Shown here: piece by piece, positions 34,690 to 47,758 of the stretch
Layout: every line of letters begins with the position of its first letter
How positions within the stretch are numbered: the stretch's first letter is position 1
NCBI GenBank assembly: GCA_947095535.1
Contig: OX352774.1
Span: forward strand, 238,849,825-238,913,824
Length of the DNA: 64,000 nucleotides
Direction: 5' to 3'
Source: Poecilobothrus nobilitatus
Lineage: Eukaryota > Arthropoda > Insecta > Diptera > Dolichopodidae
Notes under the pieces: generated by a model
The model's input: the letters and a program-made list of their open reading frames with translations, nothing else
What the model was told of the DNA's origin: nothing
Database searches by the model: none
Program-made: the position numbers and the translations under genes

Positions 34690-35250
34690 AGGAGAGATTT
34701 TAGAGTTTTGGATAAAAATTGGATACCCCTTTTTTCAAAATATTTACTAATATGTATGTGTGCGAGATTCTGATTTGGGAGAGATTTTAGAGTTGGTTAT
34801 GGAATCAAGGTTATATCCTTTTTCGAAAATATGTATATAAGTAATACTCCCATTGTCAGGGATTTTAGAATTGAATTCAAAATCAGGATTATACGCCTTT
34901 TACAGAATATTTAAAAATATGCATATGCGAGTTTGGAATGAGGAGGATTATATACATATTCTGGAAAAAGCGTATAAACCTGATTTTGTAACCATCTCTA
35001 AAATCTATCCTAATTCAGAAACTAGCATATGCATATATCTAAATATTCTGTAAAAAGCGAATCCTTATTTATTTCCAGCGTGATCAATTTCCTCTCGTGT
35101 GCTGTCACTGCACCTTTTAATATATTAACTGAAAAAAAAATAAGAGGGTGTTTAGAGTTGGTTACAAAATCAAGTTTGCCCCCCTTTTCCAGAGTAAATT
35201 TGTTGTGGAAAAATAGAACACTCTGATTTCATATTCAAGTCTAAAATCCC
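34690..35250. repeat. direct and inverted sub-repeats, about 80-100 bp
   Basis: Direct units start at about 34693, 34779 and 34858, with the common core GGGATTTTAGA and variants. Inverted forms follow at about 34950-35075 (CATATTCTGGAAAAAGCG, AAATATTCTGTAAAAAGCG), and another direct form at about 35145 (TTTAGAGTTGGTTAC). The words ATGCATATGC and GCATATGCATAT recur at unit borders. Short frames through the array are accidental. Confidence 0.65.
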
Positions 35251-35490
35251 TATTAATTATTTTTATGCATATTTCAACAGAAATTCCTCATGTATCACTG
35301 ATGTCAAAATCAAAAGAAAAAATGAAATACATATTTAGAAAATGGAAATAAGGTTGATTAGACTTTATTTCCTTTTTAAAGCGGTAATAAAGCCGAATTT
35401 TTGAAATTCGCGATTTCGACATTATATCCGCATCAGAAGGGAAATAAAGCCGTATCGACTTTATTTTCTGGGGCATTATTTCCGGGCACC

Positions 35491-36661
35491 AACAGTGAAT
35501 AAAAGAATAAAATATTTAGAATATTCTCAAGATCAAGATTATTAGTTTCAGGAGTTAAAATCTTAAGCCTTTAAAATCGTTGTTTAAAAAAAAAAATAAA
35601 TTAGCATGCATTGAAAATATTTTAATTATGATGTCAAAACAAAATCATATCTGTATAATAATGTATATATGTATATATGTATGTATGTTTGTATGTATAT
35701 ATAGGTACCTAACTATCAAAGGAAAATAATTCATTATTCAAAATGAAAAGTGAAAAATAATCAATTTGAATATTTAACTTTTTGATATATTATTTTATGT
35801 ACCTCTCTTTCTCTCGCTCTCTCTCTGTCTTTTATACTGTTCTTTTTTTTTAATAATTTTTGAAATAAAACTCATGAAACACGAATTATTGTAAGGACGT
35901 GATATGAATTATAATTGTTATATATTATTATGAATATATATGTATATATATATATATATATTTTTTTTTTTTTTGAAAATAAAAAAAAAGTGATGAACAC
36001 GTTTATTTTTTATCTTTTCTGTCAATTTATATTCCTGCTTTTTGATTCACAGGAAGTTTTTTATAGACGATGGGGTAGGAATGAAAGTAAAAAAAAAATA
36101 AATAAATAAATAAATCTGATGTAAATTTTTTATTTTTATTTTATTTTTTTTTTAAATTATGAATTATTTTTAAAAGATTGAAATAAATCTCGAAACTTTT
36201 TATTACAATTCATTTTTTTTTTTTTTTGAGGATTGAAACGAAATTCTCATTATTTGTCGTGTATACATATTATATATAATATTATCAAAAAGATGAATGT
36301 GTTTGTAAACAGAAATTATAATAGGGTTACCAGATTAACAAGAAAAAGTTAATTTTCAGATTAAATTTATTTATTTTATTGTTTTTCCTAAAAGATTTTT
36401 TTTACGAGATTTGATGAAAAACTTCAAAAGTCACCCAAAGGATTCTTCGACATGATTCTTTCGAATAGTGTTAGACTTTAATAAAACAAAACCATTAATG
36501 CAAATGTTCAGTTTTGTTTATGGGATAAGGATGTGGAAATTTTCTTTGAAAAAACTTAGGATTTTGTATGATAGACAAAAAAAAATTTGGAGGGTTATTT
36601 TGAAAAAAATTATTAATGTTTTAGTTAAGCTTTTCTAAATCATACACATATGAATTATTAA
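35491..36661. other. AT-rich DNA with microsatellites
   Basis: It holds (GTATATAT/GTAT)n at about 35660-35705, a CT-rich tract at about 35805-35830, (TA)n plus poly-T at about 35935-35975 and (AAAT)n at about 36092-36113. No gene was seen. Confidence 0.65.
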
Positions 36662-36722
36662 CTTTGACGAACACATGCGCGGGCAACTAATTTCATAACC
36701 GCGACGTGCGCATGTCAGACGA
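36662..36722. repeat. GC-rich imperfect palindrome
   Basis: ACATGCGC (36673-36680) is complementary to GCGCATGT (36708-36715). The flanks GACGAAC and GACGAAT, and the inner GGGC and GCGACGT, extend the dyad imperfectly. The CpG-rich wording is unusual in this AT-rich setting. Confidence 0.6.
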
Positions 36723-36983
36723 ATTTCCATAAGCTCAGATATTTTTTAAATAATTTCTTAAATTTACCAAACATAATAAAAATTTTTAAATAGTTCGATA
36801 TAACATTATATTTTTGGAGACCCAAAGTTGTAGATTATATCATTTCTGTTGAACCGGTCTAAAAAAATTATTCTGATATTTGCTACTTCACTTCTTTGAT
36901 AATTTTCGAACTGATTATTTAGCATAATTTTTATATTTAGACTTATATTGTTTGTTTTCATCAGGTGCGTGTGTATGATGAGT

Positions 36984-37440
36984 TTACAGTCCACAAGCAT
37001 ATTTAAGTGGTAATTTTATATTGTTTTTTTTAAGCAATATAAATTGTAAATGTCTTTTGATGATAGCCAAACAGATTTTTAATGCTTTGTTTTGTATTTT
37101 TTGTAACGCTTTTAATTTTCTTCTATTCTTATTATTTGTATTGCATATAATTTCATAGCGATGGTACTGTGAAACATAGATACTGTAATATAAAGATTGA
37201 TTTATATTGATCAGTACTCTCTTAATTAAAATTCTTAATATTCCAGAAATATTTCTTACTTTTTTTATTTGTAACTTTATTTGAGAATCCCCATCTTGGT
37301 TTCTCATCAATTATTACTCCTAGATGTTTGATGACTATTTATGTAATTGACTCATTTTGCAATTTTTCTATATCTTAAATCAATGTTTTTATTGAATGTA
37401 ATATATTTAATTTTATAGGTGTTTTATCGGTGTTTTTTAG
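36984..37440 (-). pseudogene. non-LTR retrotransposon reverse transcriptase C-terminal remnant
   Basis: Read on the minus strand from 37440 down it gives HLGVIIDEKPRWG (typical post-catalytic F/YLGVIIDE...L.W block). After a frameshift a spaced LYYSIYVSQYHRYEI (resembling LYYSL..PYL.Y) follows, then LKALQKIQNKALKICL (resembling L..LQKK..R.I). Stops and shifts show that it is dead. The clade is uncertain (CR1/jockey-like). It differs in wording from the 15925 and 49890 remnants, so it is a separate family. Confidence 0.5.
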
Positions 37441-38875
37441 CTAATTCTGGTCGATTAATGTACCAATAGTTATTATCGAGATGAAACTTTCATTTATATT
37501 TAAATTTCATTTATCCGAATCAAAACAATATGATCATAACTTTACTAATTAAGAATTATTTAATATTATTTTTCTTTTTTAATATATTTTAACAATTTTC
37601 TATTAATTAATAATAATTGTACCTATCAACTACTATATTAATGTATCGCTAAGAGAAATTTAAGTATAAAATTATGGATGTTATCAGCAAATAGAATCGG
37701 TTGACTATTTAACTTTTTAAATTTAAAGGCTACTTGAGCATATTCTCTAGCATGAGAATAAAGATCTATAGATTTATTTTTTAAAAAAATATATCTAAAA
37801 GTTCGAGAGAAAAATTTTGAAACCCGAACATTAAAAATAGTGAAAAAGAAAAGTATTTAACAACAGGACGTACGAAAATTTAATTATGATTTATAATTTT
37901 ATATTAGTTTTTCCTTAAATTTAACTTTAAGTTATGTTTCCCTTTAAAAAAAAGATATTCCTGACAATCTGACAATCTTTATTTAAAATAATTATGTATA
38001 TTATTATATTTCATTATATATTGTTGATATTTAATCATTTTTTATTTTTATATATTCTATTGTAAATGAACTTTAATCTTTTGTATCATAATTTTTCTGT
38101 TATCTTATTCAGGTATTCTTTATACCTGAATAAAATTATAATATGAGGTTCCCAAGAGAGTTTTTATTTAATTGAAGCTTTTTTTTGTTCAATTGTTTAG
38201 TTAATAATTAAGATTTTATCTTTATTATAATATTATCATAACATAAAAAAAAAAAAAATTAATTTTCTTGCAGTTTTGTATTTGATAATTGTTATTTAAT
38301 GAATATAAAAAGAAAATTAAATTATGATATAAATTTATTAACAATCCGGTTTCATATTAGTGGTTAGATAAAAAGTATTAAAATGATTTATAAATAAATA
38401 AAATGATTTTAAAATATAAAAATTATCAATGAGTCAGATTTTGAATATTAAAAATGAGCCTTAATGAATTATTTCTGAAATAATTTCAGAATTCATAATT
38501 AATATATAAATAACACATCTAATTAATTTGTACCTTTTTCACAATAAACTTTGCAGGAGACGTTTTCTTTTGAAAAAATAAAAAATTAGATAGGTACTAC
38601 CTATTAAATTTCAGAGCTGGTAATGATTCTAAGTGAGTTCTTTTTTTGTTTTTCTTGAGGGTGGTGGATAACTTCTAGAAACACTAAAAATACTTCCTTG
38701 GTAGTGTCAAATTTTTAATCACAAAACCAATAAAATGGGATGAGCCAATAAACTGGGATGAAATCTATAACTACTAATGCGTCATACTTGGCTAGGGGTT
38801 TGGGATAGGAAAGTATAGAACAAAAATCCGGAAACATTGAATTGAAAAGGCTAAGAGAACAATTCATCCGCCTAT
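37441..38875. other. AT-rich non-coding DNA
   Basis: Nothing supportable was seen. About 38690-38870 is less AT-rich and leads into the SINE without an open frame. Confidence 0.5.
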
Positions 38876-39128
38876 TATTATTACTATTTTGCTATCAGTG
38901 ACGGAGCAACAGTTGCAAAATGCAAGTAGTATAGAATACCTATCTGCATGAGGTAAACAAAATTACGCTCCCTGTGACAGCAGTTATTATTGTTATTATA
39001 CAAAATACATTATTACAATATATAATAATTACTTATTTGTTTTTTTTTTATATGACCTGACCGGGTTTTGAACGGATGACCCTCCATTCTAAAGGCTGGC
39101 AACTTAATCACTACGTCATAAGTGTGGT
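38876..39128 (-). mobile_element. tRNA-derived SINE, family II, copy 2
   Basis: On the minus strand the head is CTTATGACGTAGTGATTAAG (A-box-like), then ATCCGTTCAAAACCCGGTCA with a good B-box. A (TAA)-rich middle follows, then GGAGCGTAATTTTG and the family end CTCCGTCACTGATAGC with an (A/TAA)n tail. The end block GCTATCAGTG and the AT-rich middle match copy 1 at 20328. This copy is the better preserved one and defines both Pol III boxes. The head shows partial cloverleaf pairing only, so it is not a tRNA gene. Confidence 0.65.
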
Positions 39129-39578
39129 GAGTTGTTAGTGAGTTTGGTTTTAAAACAAATGTTAATCCTTTTGTTCTAAAATATTTCTGTTAAAAGAAAA
39201 TTATTATCAAAAATTACTAACAGTTTTGTATGAGTTTATAGTAATTTAAAATTCCTTTTTGATTACTCGTGAATGACATTATCAATTTGAATTTATCTAA
39301 AGATTTTGATATTTCATCAATTAATAACTCGAATCTTTAGTAATGTAAATTTAACAAAATATTCTCAAATTACAAGCTCATTCCATATTTAATAATAATA
39401 AGTTAGCCATTCTATTTTGTTTTTATTTAGATGTATTCCTCTAAGAATCGCTGTATTCCTTAAAAGATATATGGCCGAAAAATATTGGATTTGTCAAAAC
39501 TTGGGCTTTACTTATATCTTGAATTGGCTATATTTTTAACAAATTCTTGTAAACTTGAATAATAGGTACTATCTTTTT
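39129..39578. other. AT-rich non-coding DNA
   Basis: No features were seen. Confidence 0.5.
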
Positions 39579-40290
39579 TATACCCATAAGAACATAAGAC
39601 GAGATAAATTTATCCAAAATATTGCTCAAGATCAAGAGTCGATTTAGTTATGTACGTCTGTCCTTTCGTGCACACGATTACTCAAAAAATTATAAAACTG
39701 GAATTTGGATATTTTTACCATATATAAAATTTTCAATTTTACTTATATAAAATTCTTTGTTTTGCTATTAAAATTCAAGAAGTTCGCCCGCTGAAATCGA
39801 CTAACTGCCATACAACATATTGTTTTATATGAAAATAACTCACTGTTTGTTGAAGCTAAGCATCTGAAATTTTTTGAGAAGAAGTTAAATCTTATGGCAA
39901 CCACTTCTGAGAAATTTCGTTAGTTTAAAGCAACAATTGGGGTAGATACGAAATTTATATACTCATATCTTGGTACTCAATTAACTTAGCCATCTAAAAT
40001 TTTGCAAACGATGATCAAGCTTTATGGTAATAACTTATATCGTTGGTTGGTTTAGTGCAGCAGGTTCAACTAGTTGTCATATTTTCGCACTTAATTAATT
40101 TAGACATCTGGAATTTTGTAAAAAAATTATCAAGTTTTGTGGTAATCATTTACTGTGAAATTTGGTTGGATTGGTGCAACAGATTCGGGTATCTGTCATA
40201 CAACTTTAAAATTTACATCAATATATCTCGTAACCTATATTTATTTAAGTCAAATATCTGAATTTAGATATTATGTTCGATCCGGTATTC
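39579..40290 (+). mobile_element. DINE-1-like repeat family C, copy C1
   Basis: It starts TATACCCATAAGAACATAAG. After a gap come CAAGATCAAGAGTCGATTTA, GTACGTCTGTCC and TACTCAAAAAATTATAAAAC. This order closely parallels the known DINE-1 5' half (TATACCC, a TTGATCA...GAGTCGAT block, a GTCTGTCC core, then an ACTATAAAAGCT block). After that, similar units starting CTTAATTAATTTAGACATCT recur at about 39975, 40090 and 40240, each followed by a GGTTGG(T/A)TT...TGTCATA block. The 3' end is not delimited and no hairpin/terminus was found. The short frame at 40043-40261 is a by-product of the repeats. Confidence 0.55.
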
Positions 40291-41704
40291 TAGAGTTCAC
40301 ACAATGAACTATTCACTATTCACTTCTTCACGTCTTTAGTTTGTAGTAGTTATCTATATGTACGAACCATTTCGTTCTATTTGACGCTTAAGAATGAAAA
40401 CAATTTTTAGACCAAGGACTAGAACCTACAGCCTAGACTCTAAAAATGTCCAAAAAATTTTTTTTTGTTCTGAATTTTTTGACTAAAATAATAAATCATG
40501 ATTTAAAACTTCTACGGAACATATAGTCAAAAAGATTGGTATATACATAGTAGTATAATACTTCAAAAACAACATTTTGTACTTTTTTTCATTGAACTAA
40601 TACTCACACAAATATAACATATTATATATAATACTCACACATACATAACATATTGTATATATAATTTAAATTCAGATATACTATTTTTAATTAAAATTGA
40701 TAGAATTAAAAGATTTTTTTTTTTATGAAAAGCAAAGGGATTACATAAAATTATTATAATAAAATATAAATAAGCATATGCTAATAAAGATGAATTTAAA
40801 TATAAGTTTTAAAAATATAAGTTACCTGGATTTAAAGTCACTTCTTTTATAATGAATTCTTTTTCTTTTTCTTTTTTTGTTTTTGAAAATTTTTCAAAAA
40901 TAAAAACAAAAAAAAATATTTAAATATTTTACTTATGTTTTCTATATAGAATATACATAAAATCCTTTCAAATAGAATTTAAATCCCTAAAGAAGAATAA
41001 AATAATATGTACATATGTATATTATTAAAACTTTAGATCACCTATCTATACGATTCATAAAAGGTTTTGTATAAAAAAAAAAAAACCAAATGACTTCTCA
41101 AGAAAAAGTATCTAATAAATTTTATTAATTATTTTATGGGAAAATTTTTTGAATTTGGAAATAGAAAAAAAAAAAAACCTAAAATTAATATTTATATGAA
41201 TTAAAATATTTTTTTTATTTTCCTTCTAGGTACCTACCTAAATGAATATATATAGGTACATATATATTGGTATATATATTATGGTAATAAATATGCATAC
41301 ATGATAAGGTATTTATGGTATTATAAACAATATTAAATTTTAGAAAATGTAATTAATCTAAGGATTAAAACTCATAAAAGAATTTGTCAAAATTAATTCT
41401 AAAAAAAAAAAAAAAAAAACAAACAAAAAGAGAAAAAAATAGTTATGAGATATTCTAAGGAAAATTAATATCCTTCAGATTCCGTATTGTGTTTTGTATT
41501 ATCTAAATTATAAAAATGATCTCCTCTCATTTATTAAAATGAATTTAAAATTTTTGATATTAATATATTATGCAAAATATCACAAAATATAAGATTTTAT
41601 GTGTTTAATTAAAATCTTTCAAGGTCTTCTTATTGAATATTTTATGAATACAAGATAAGACCTAAAAAGAAAATGTTAATAAAGAGAAATTTTTTAACGT
41701 TGGT
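40291..41704. other. AT-rich non-coding DNA
   Basis: A roughly 34-bp near-duplication (AATACTCACACAAATATAAC and AATACTCACACATACATAAC) lies at about 40600-40668, and long poly-A tracts are at about 41070 and 41400. No gene was seen. Confidence 0.55.
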
Positions 41705-41719
41705 TTTTTTTTTTTTAGT

Positions 41720-41885
41720 TTATTCTCCTCCCCACATAAATACTTATGACAAGAAAATTGCACAACCTTTTCTTTCCGGGCATGGTTATTAGTACATGTC
41801 GTAAGGCGGAATTATTCTTGCAATGTGTGTGGGATCCGAACATAGATATACTCCTTCGGTGTTTACAGCATATTTTATAGCTGAC
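41720..41885 (-). mobile_element. tRNA-derived SINE, family I, copy 3, head-truncated
   Basis: It shares CACATAAAT, GTCGTAAGGCGGAATTATTC, TGTGTGTGGGATCCGAAC and CCTTCGGTGTTTACAGC with the other copies in the same order and orientation. The minus-strand B-box is GTTCGGATCCC, closer to the Pol III consensus than in copy 2. The first 40 or so bases of the head with the A-box are missing after TATAAAATATG. No clear target duplication was found. Confidence 0.65.
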
Positions 41886-44800
41886 ATACAAAGAAAAGAA
41901 ATTTTTCTTATATAAAACTTTATACTAAAGTTAATTGATCATTTTATGACATATACCTCGGAATTTTAAATAACGGTAATAAAAGAAAAGCAAAAAAAAA
42001 ATTGGTATTATTATTGAAAATTGAATGTCCTTTTTAAATGATTATCAATATAACTTAACCTAGTTAAAAACAAAAAAAAAATCAATATCAATGTGAAAAG
42101 TTTCTTGAATTTTTAAACAATATCGTGGAAATGTTGTTGTCACATATGTTACTGTTAAAAGCAGCATGTACCTGTTATAAATCATGAATCAACAAATCAA
42201 ACACGAAGATTTTTGCAATTGTTTGCAAATGGCTTACAACCATTATTTAAATTTTTTTGTTTTTTGAAAAGGGAAGTAGAGAATTATCATCTCCACATAT
42301 AATATCATCATGTCTCTATAAAAGAGATTTAGATAACATAGATTTAGATACTATATAAATTGTTATGAGATGGGTATGCATTTAAAACAACCAAACATTA
42401 TCTGTGATTTTATAAGACACAATATATATATGATGTATTCATGCTGAAATTTATATCAGCTATTTTTGTAAGATTCTGTTTATTTTGAAATGTCTTAAAA
42501 TAAAGGAAAATTTAAAATATGTATCACTTTTTATAACACATATAAGAAAATAAAATTTGTTCAATTAAATTTGCTTCTTTTTTTTTTTTTTTTTGTTTTT
42601 CTGAAAACCAAAAAAGAAATTAACTATTTTTATTAAAACCAACTTAACAAATTTTATAAAATTTCAAAATAATTTCATTTAGAATCAAAAGTTACATAAA
42701 ATTATTTCAAACAAAGTCAATAAAATAAATTGCAAAATTTACAAATTAAATGAAAATTCTCTGTTGATTCATTATTTTGAGAAAAATAAATTTACTTTTA
42801 AAATTAAAACATTTTAATTGCACAATTTTTTTGTAATTTATTCAACTGTTAATATTGGTAATTGGGTTTTTTGTTGTTTTTTTTTTGTTTTTCTAATTTT
42901 TACTGACATATACCTCAAATGATTTAAAAGTTTATTTTAAAAACTTTTTGGAATTTCATTTTAATTGCAACCAATTTTTTTTTTATTATTAAATTAAAAT
43001 TAAGTTTTTTTTTTTTTCTTAAAGGTTTTTATTTGTTTTTTTTTTTTTTGTTTTGGTTTAGAAAACTATTACGTAGATATTATTAGTTTTTTGTTGTTTC
43101 AAAAAGTTGATGAGTTTCAAAAGGAACGCATACCTACTTATACTCGTACTTAAGTTTTATTTTCCATCAAATCTTTGTGTATTATCTTTAAAATTTTACT
43201 TATTGATGACTTTAGTTAACCCTCCTGTACTGACGTACGAGTTTTTCGACCCAAATCTATTTAGAAGCCAATAACTATGTTTTTTTTTTATTTTTTTTTA
43301 TTTTTAGAATAATACTCTTCATTCTCGCAGCGGCTGAGTTTTAATATTTTCTGAAACAAGGCTCGAATGCATAAAATTGAGTTTGAACTTAGATTTTATA
43401 GTTTTTCAAATAAAATCACCAGTTCAAACGTAGTTTTTGTTTGAGAAAGTAAGATTTAAATTTAAGCTATGTTTTATATACTCGACCAAATAACTGTCAT
43501 TTTCTTGTTTGAGAGTTGGACAATGGACTTTATTATACTTTTATGACGTAATAATAAAAATTAAAAAAGAATGAATTATGATATCCAATTTTTTTTTTAT
43601 TTCATTATTTAGGAAAAATAATTAGGAAAAAAATTAAAAACAAAAGAATTCATAAAAATTTTCAATTTCATATTATTTATATTTAAGTTTTTTTTTTTTA
43701 ATTTACTTTTACAAGAACTCCCGCAATGAATGTCTAAGGGGTTTAATCAAACTACCTTTTTTAGATACTAATTATAGTGTATCAGATGAACTGCTTATTA
43801 TTTTAAAATTTAATGCAAACAGAATATCTTTTTCTGAAAAATTTCCTACTGTTCCTTACATTTTTTTGTCGTCCTTAATTGTTTTAAGTCCGCCTTGTCC
43901 ACTCATTTCAACTTCCTAAGTATACTAATTGCTTTCTTTGCTCTTCCGTTTAAATATTGCAAAATAATTTCATGTGAGATATTTTTAAAAGTATTTTCTA
44001 CGCGTAGGTTTTAAATCATTTTTATAATAAATAATTTACGCGTTTATTCCTGTCATACTATGTACGCCAAAAAAAAAAAAACGCTTGTTCAAAGCCTAGT
44101 ATTTCTAACTACCATTATAAAATTTGTCAATCGTATGAATATCGTCCTATTGTTGGATATAAAATATTATCAAAGCATACTTCTGTAGACTATTCGTTGT
44201 ATTTTAGGATGAATACCATATCTGTCAATTTATGGTTTATGTCTTTGATAATCTGTAAAAGTTTTTGTTTTATTTAAAATAAAAAAACACAAAAAATTTA
44301 GATATCTGTTTTAGAAAACGATATACTAACTAAATTCTTAAAAGTATTTAAAAAACATAAATTACTATTAGGAAAAACTTATTATTTATTACACAAATCT
44401 TTTTGAAAAATTTTTCTAACAATGGAAATACGTATCTACTGAATTTTCAAAATAACCACTAAAATAATTTACATAATATATGATTGTATAAAATTACATA
44501 AAATAAGGTTAAGGTAATACACCCAAGTAAATTTTTCGAAATCTATAAATACAATTTTTATAAAATTTTTATTCTCCTTTTTTTTATATTTTTTGTAGAA
44601 TTCTATTTAGAGTTGTAGAGTTCTATATCTAATAGTTACTACAGTGCTTACAAGAAAAATGAAAAAAAAGAATACAAAAAATTATGCGCATAATTTTGAT
44701 TCTGAAATAAAAAAAAGGTTGAAAATAGAAAAATGTTTAAGACTAAAAAGTCAAAAGAGTTTGATATCCTTTATGACATATTTTTTTATTTGGTCCAAAA

Positions 44801-47758
44801 AATAAAATGATTATAATTTATCCGATACCTATCCTGTTTTTCTTACATTTATATTTTATTTTTGTTATATTTTTTTATTTTATTTTATGATTCTGTTGTA
44901 TACATCTTAAAAATAAAAATAACTTGTTTTTTTTTTCTTTGAAAGATTATGACTTAGTTTCTATGATTAAGACTTTATGGTTTTTTTACGAGTATTATAG
45001 TATTTGTGGAAAATTGATTGCAATCATTTTATTCATGATCAGACTATTAATTTAATCATTTTCCAAAATATTCATATATCTAAACAGTTTAATGATTACT
45101 TTTGTAAGTAATTCAAACTTTTTTAAGTAATCAATCCTGATCAATAAATTATTGTACTCATTCTTTATTAAATATGTTGCAGTAATACTTTAGTAAAAAC
45201 GAAATTAATATATGAGCAGCAGAAAAATATATTTCGTTTATTTCCAAAACCCAAGTTAAGTTAGCGATTTAATTTTATACAAAAAGTCTTCCAATAATTT
45301 TTGTAAAAAAAAAAATAAATCCCTTAAAAGCGGATAAAAATAAAAAAAATTTCAAATTTCTTATCGCATTTTCTTTTTTTGTTTTGTGATTGGTTACACC
45401 ACTTTCAAATATTCATAATGTATTTTTTATTTATTTTTTTTTTCCTTTTTTCACCTTTAAAATGTCTCAAAAGATTTTTCCTATTAGGTACCTATTTTTT
45501 TCTACCTTTAATGTCAACACAAAATTATGCACAGTTTTACACTTATACCTTAAAAAAAATTTAAATTTGATCCTTTTTTTTATACAGTTTTTTGCTGTTT
45601 CTAAAAAAAGAACACTAAAAAAAATGTTACACAAAAATCATTTGAAAAAATAATGTTTCTTAAATTTTTGTTTTGAAGCAAATTTTCAATGTTTCCTTTA
45701 CCAAGTAACTTTAGTCTTAATACTTTTTGGGCTTTCAAAAAAAAAAAAAAAAATTCTAACATAAAACTTTATTTTGTACGGGAAAATTGTCACAAGAATT
45801 TCTGACTTTTTGTGGTTTTAGACAAAGAATATACAAAATAAAACAAAAAAAGAAAATAATAAAATGGAAATAAAATTTGGATTTACCTATTTTACAGAGT
45901 AAATCATTAGACATAGATGTTTAACCGTAAACCTATCATTAAATGGTTACACCAAAAAACTTTTATATTACTTTTGTAAACTTTATAGTAATAGGTACTC
46001 TCTTTTTATTGGTTAAGCACTTTGACTCTCACATTGGATCTAGATCTAAAATAGATTTTAAAGAGATTTAGCAAATATTAAGTTGAACTAAATAGTGCTA
46101 GACCTTAGTGCTAGATCTTAGTGCTAGATCAAACTCGTTCTTGTATTCAAGTATCTGTATATCGGGAATTCCATGAAAGATGAACCAAAAAACGAAAATT
46201 TAAAAATGATCTATATACCAATATATACCAATAAGAATAATATTTTATACCATTTTCTAAGGTTCTAATATTAGATAACGTAAGTACTAGTTCATCATCT
46301 GCTCTCCTTTATAAATATTGTGTTTTTCAAATCCATTCAAATCCTTTCTTTAAGACTGGAAAATTTGTATTGAAATGACCGATTACCTCAATGACTAACG
46401 CTTTCTATTTTCTTATAATTTTGACAACTTGTAATATAAAGCCTATAATAAATTTTTCGCTTTTAAATTTAACACTTGAGTCTGTTTTAGTCTATAGTTA
46501 AAGAAATACTAGTCAAATATCCTGTCAAATTTGTGCTTTTTTTACAAAATTTTTTTTACTCCACCGGGTTGTTTACTTCATAATACACTTTCGAAAATCA
46601 TTAAAACCATTGAAATAACTGATATAATATAATCGATTTCATCTTCTAAACTTATTTTATTTTCAAAGGATATCTGAAATTTAATTTAACCTATGGGAAG
46701 TACTATATGGCTTAAACCAAATAAAACACAATGGAAATATATATGATGTACATATTTATTTTGGATTTTTAATTTTTCTACTGGTTCACTCTATATATGA
46801 AGAAAATTCTAATATGGGAGTTTATTTTAAAATGTAAACGAAATTCTACAAGTATAAACCAAAAAACATAATTTTTGATTGAGGTTAAGAAGGTTAAAAT
46901 ATTAAGTTTTCTTTTATTTCTTCTTTGTTTTTCAAATTATACAAAAAAAAAAAAAACAAAAACAGAAAAACGAAATTTAGACGATTGCCTGTTTATTCCT
47001 CTGTTTTCCGATACCTTTTTAACTTCGTAAAATGCCAGTATTATTATGTAAATCCTTGTTGGCAAAGAGTAATGTTATTTTTGATTAATCCCAATGAAGC
47101 AAAAAAAAAAAAATTGTTTTAAAAGAATTTTTCATTTTTATGTTAAATTTCAAAATAAAGAGTGACACAGATACATTTTTTGTATGTGTACTCGTATGTA
47201 ACAGAAGTATTAGTTTCAGTAATATCTATAATATTAAAAAAATTGTTTGTACATAATATTCTATTGATTTTTCAAAGATTTTTATTTTATTTAAAATTTC
47301 CATCTATATGTATTTAATTTTTTAACTTTTTAACCTACCTATTTTATTTGTAAAAAATCTTTGTTGAAAAATTGAAACCAATATCTATTAAATTTTTGGG
47401 GTGAGACAAAGTATAAGAAGCCAATAATAATAAGGCAAAAGTAAAATGTAGACATATTAGTTCTAGATCCTATAGTTTCACTAACATAATTATGTGTCAC
47501 TCAGCGGTGGTTTAATGGAAATAATTTTTTTTTTCTATTAAAATCAAAATCTTCATAAATTTTCAATTCTATTTAATATTCTATCGTTTTTAAACTAAAA
47601 TTCTGTTCTTTCAAAAATTCTAATTTTAATTTAGAAAAGACAAAATAAATAAATAAAACAAACAAATTATTAAAAGTTGAATTTAATTCTCATTTAGGAC
47701 TTGTCAGTTAAATAAAGCATAATACTTATTCTTGATATTTGCGTATTATTTATCTTTT
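41886..47758. other. 5.9-kb AT-rich non-coding stretch
   Basis: It is dominated by poly-T/poly-A runs. The overlapping frames at 45379-45653 and 46925-47122 are F/L/K-rich and lack motifs. Apart from the triple 13-bp repeat at 46093, no gene, element or shared repeat was recognised. Confidence 0.55.
46093..46131. repeat. 13-bp tandem repeat, three units
   Basis: Units TAGTGCTAGACCT, TAGTGCTAGATCT and TAGTGCTAGATCA are directly adjacent. Confidence 0.85.

Larger units (their letters stand above)
34051..35490. mobile_element. Foldback-like composite element with long, repeat-built termini
   Basis: The left end GGTGCCCGGTAAGAATACCC is matched by the inverted right end, whose complement reads GGTGCCCGGAAATAATGCCC. 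The 151-bp left unit (34051-34201) is itself bounded by both forms of the repeat, and the right unit (about 35343-35490) carries the same words inverted (TAATAAAGCCGAA, AATTCGCGATTTCG, GATTAGACTTTATTT). Between them, 34690-35250 holds several 80-100 bp sub-repeats (AGATTTTAGAGTTGG..., ATATTCTGGAAAAAGCG...) in both orientations. This layout resembles Foldback elements. No transposase coding and no clear target duplication are seen. Alternatively two small MITEs flank unrelated sequence. Confidence 0.6.

Noticed and set aside
34051..35490. LTR retrotransposon
   Set aside because: Ends are inverted rather than direct repeats, with no primer-binding site, polypurine tract or gag-pol frame.
36984..37310. 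108-codon minus-strand frame as an intact gene
   Set aside because: It is only part of a retroelement reverse-transcriptase remnant. Upstream motifs are in another frame with stops.
45379..45653. Two overlapping plus-strand frames of 61 and 87 codons
   Set aside because: They are F/L/K-rich translations of AT-rich DNA in two frames at once, with no motif.
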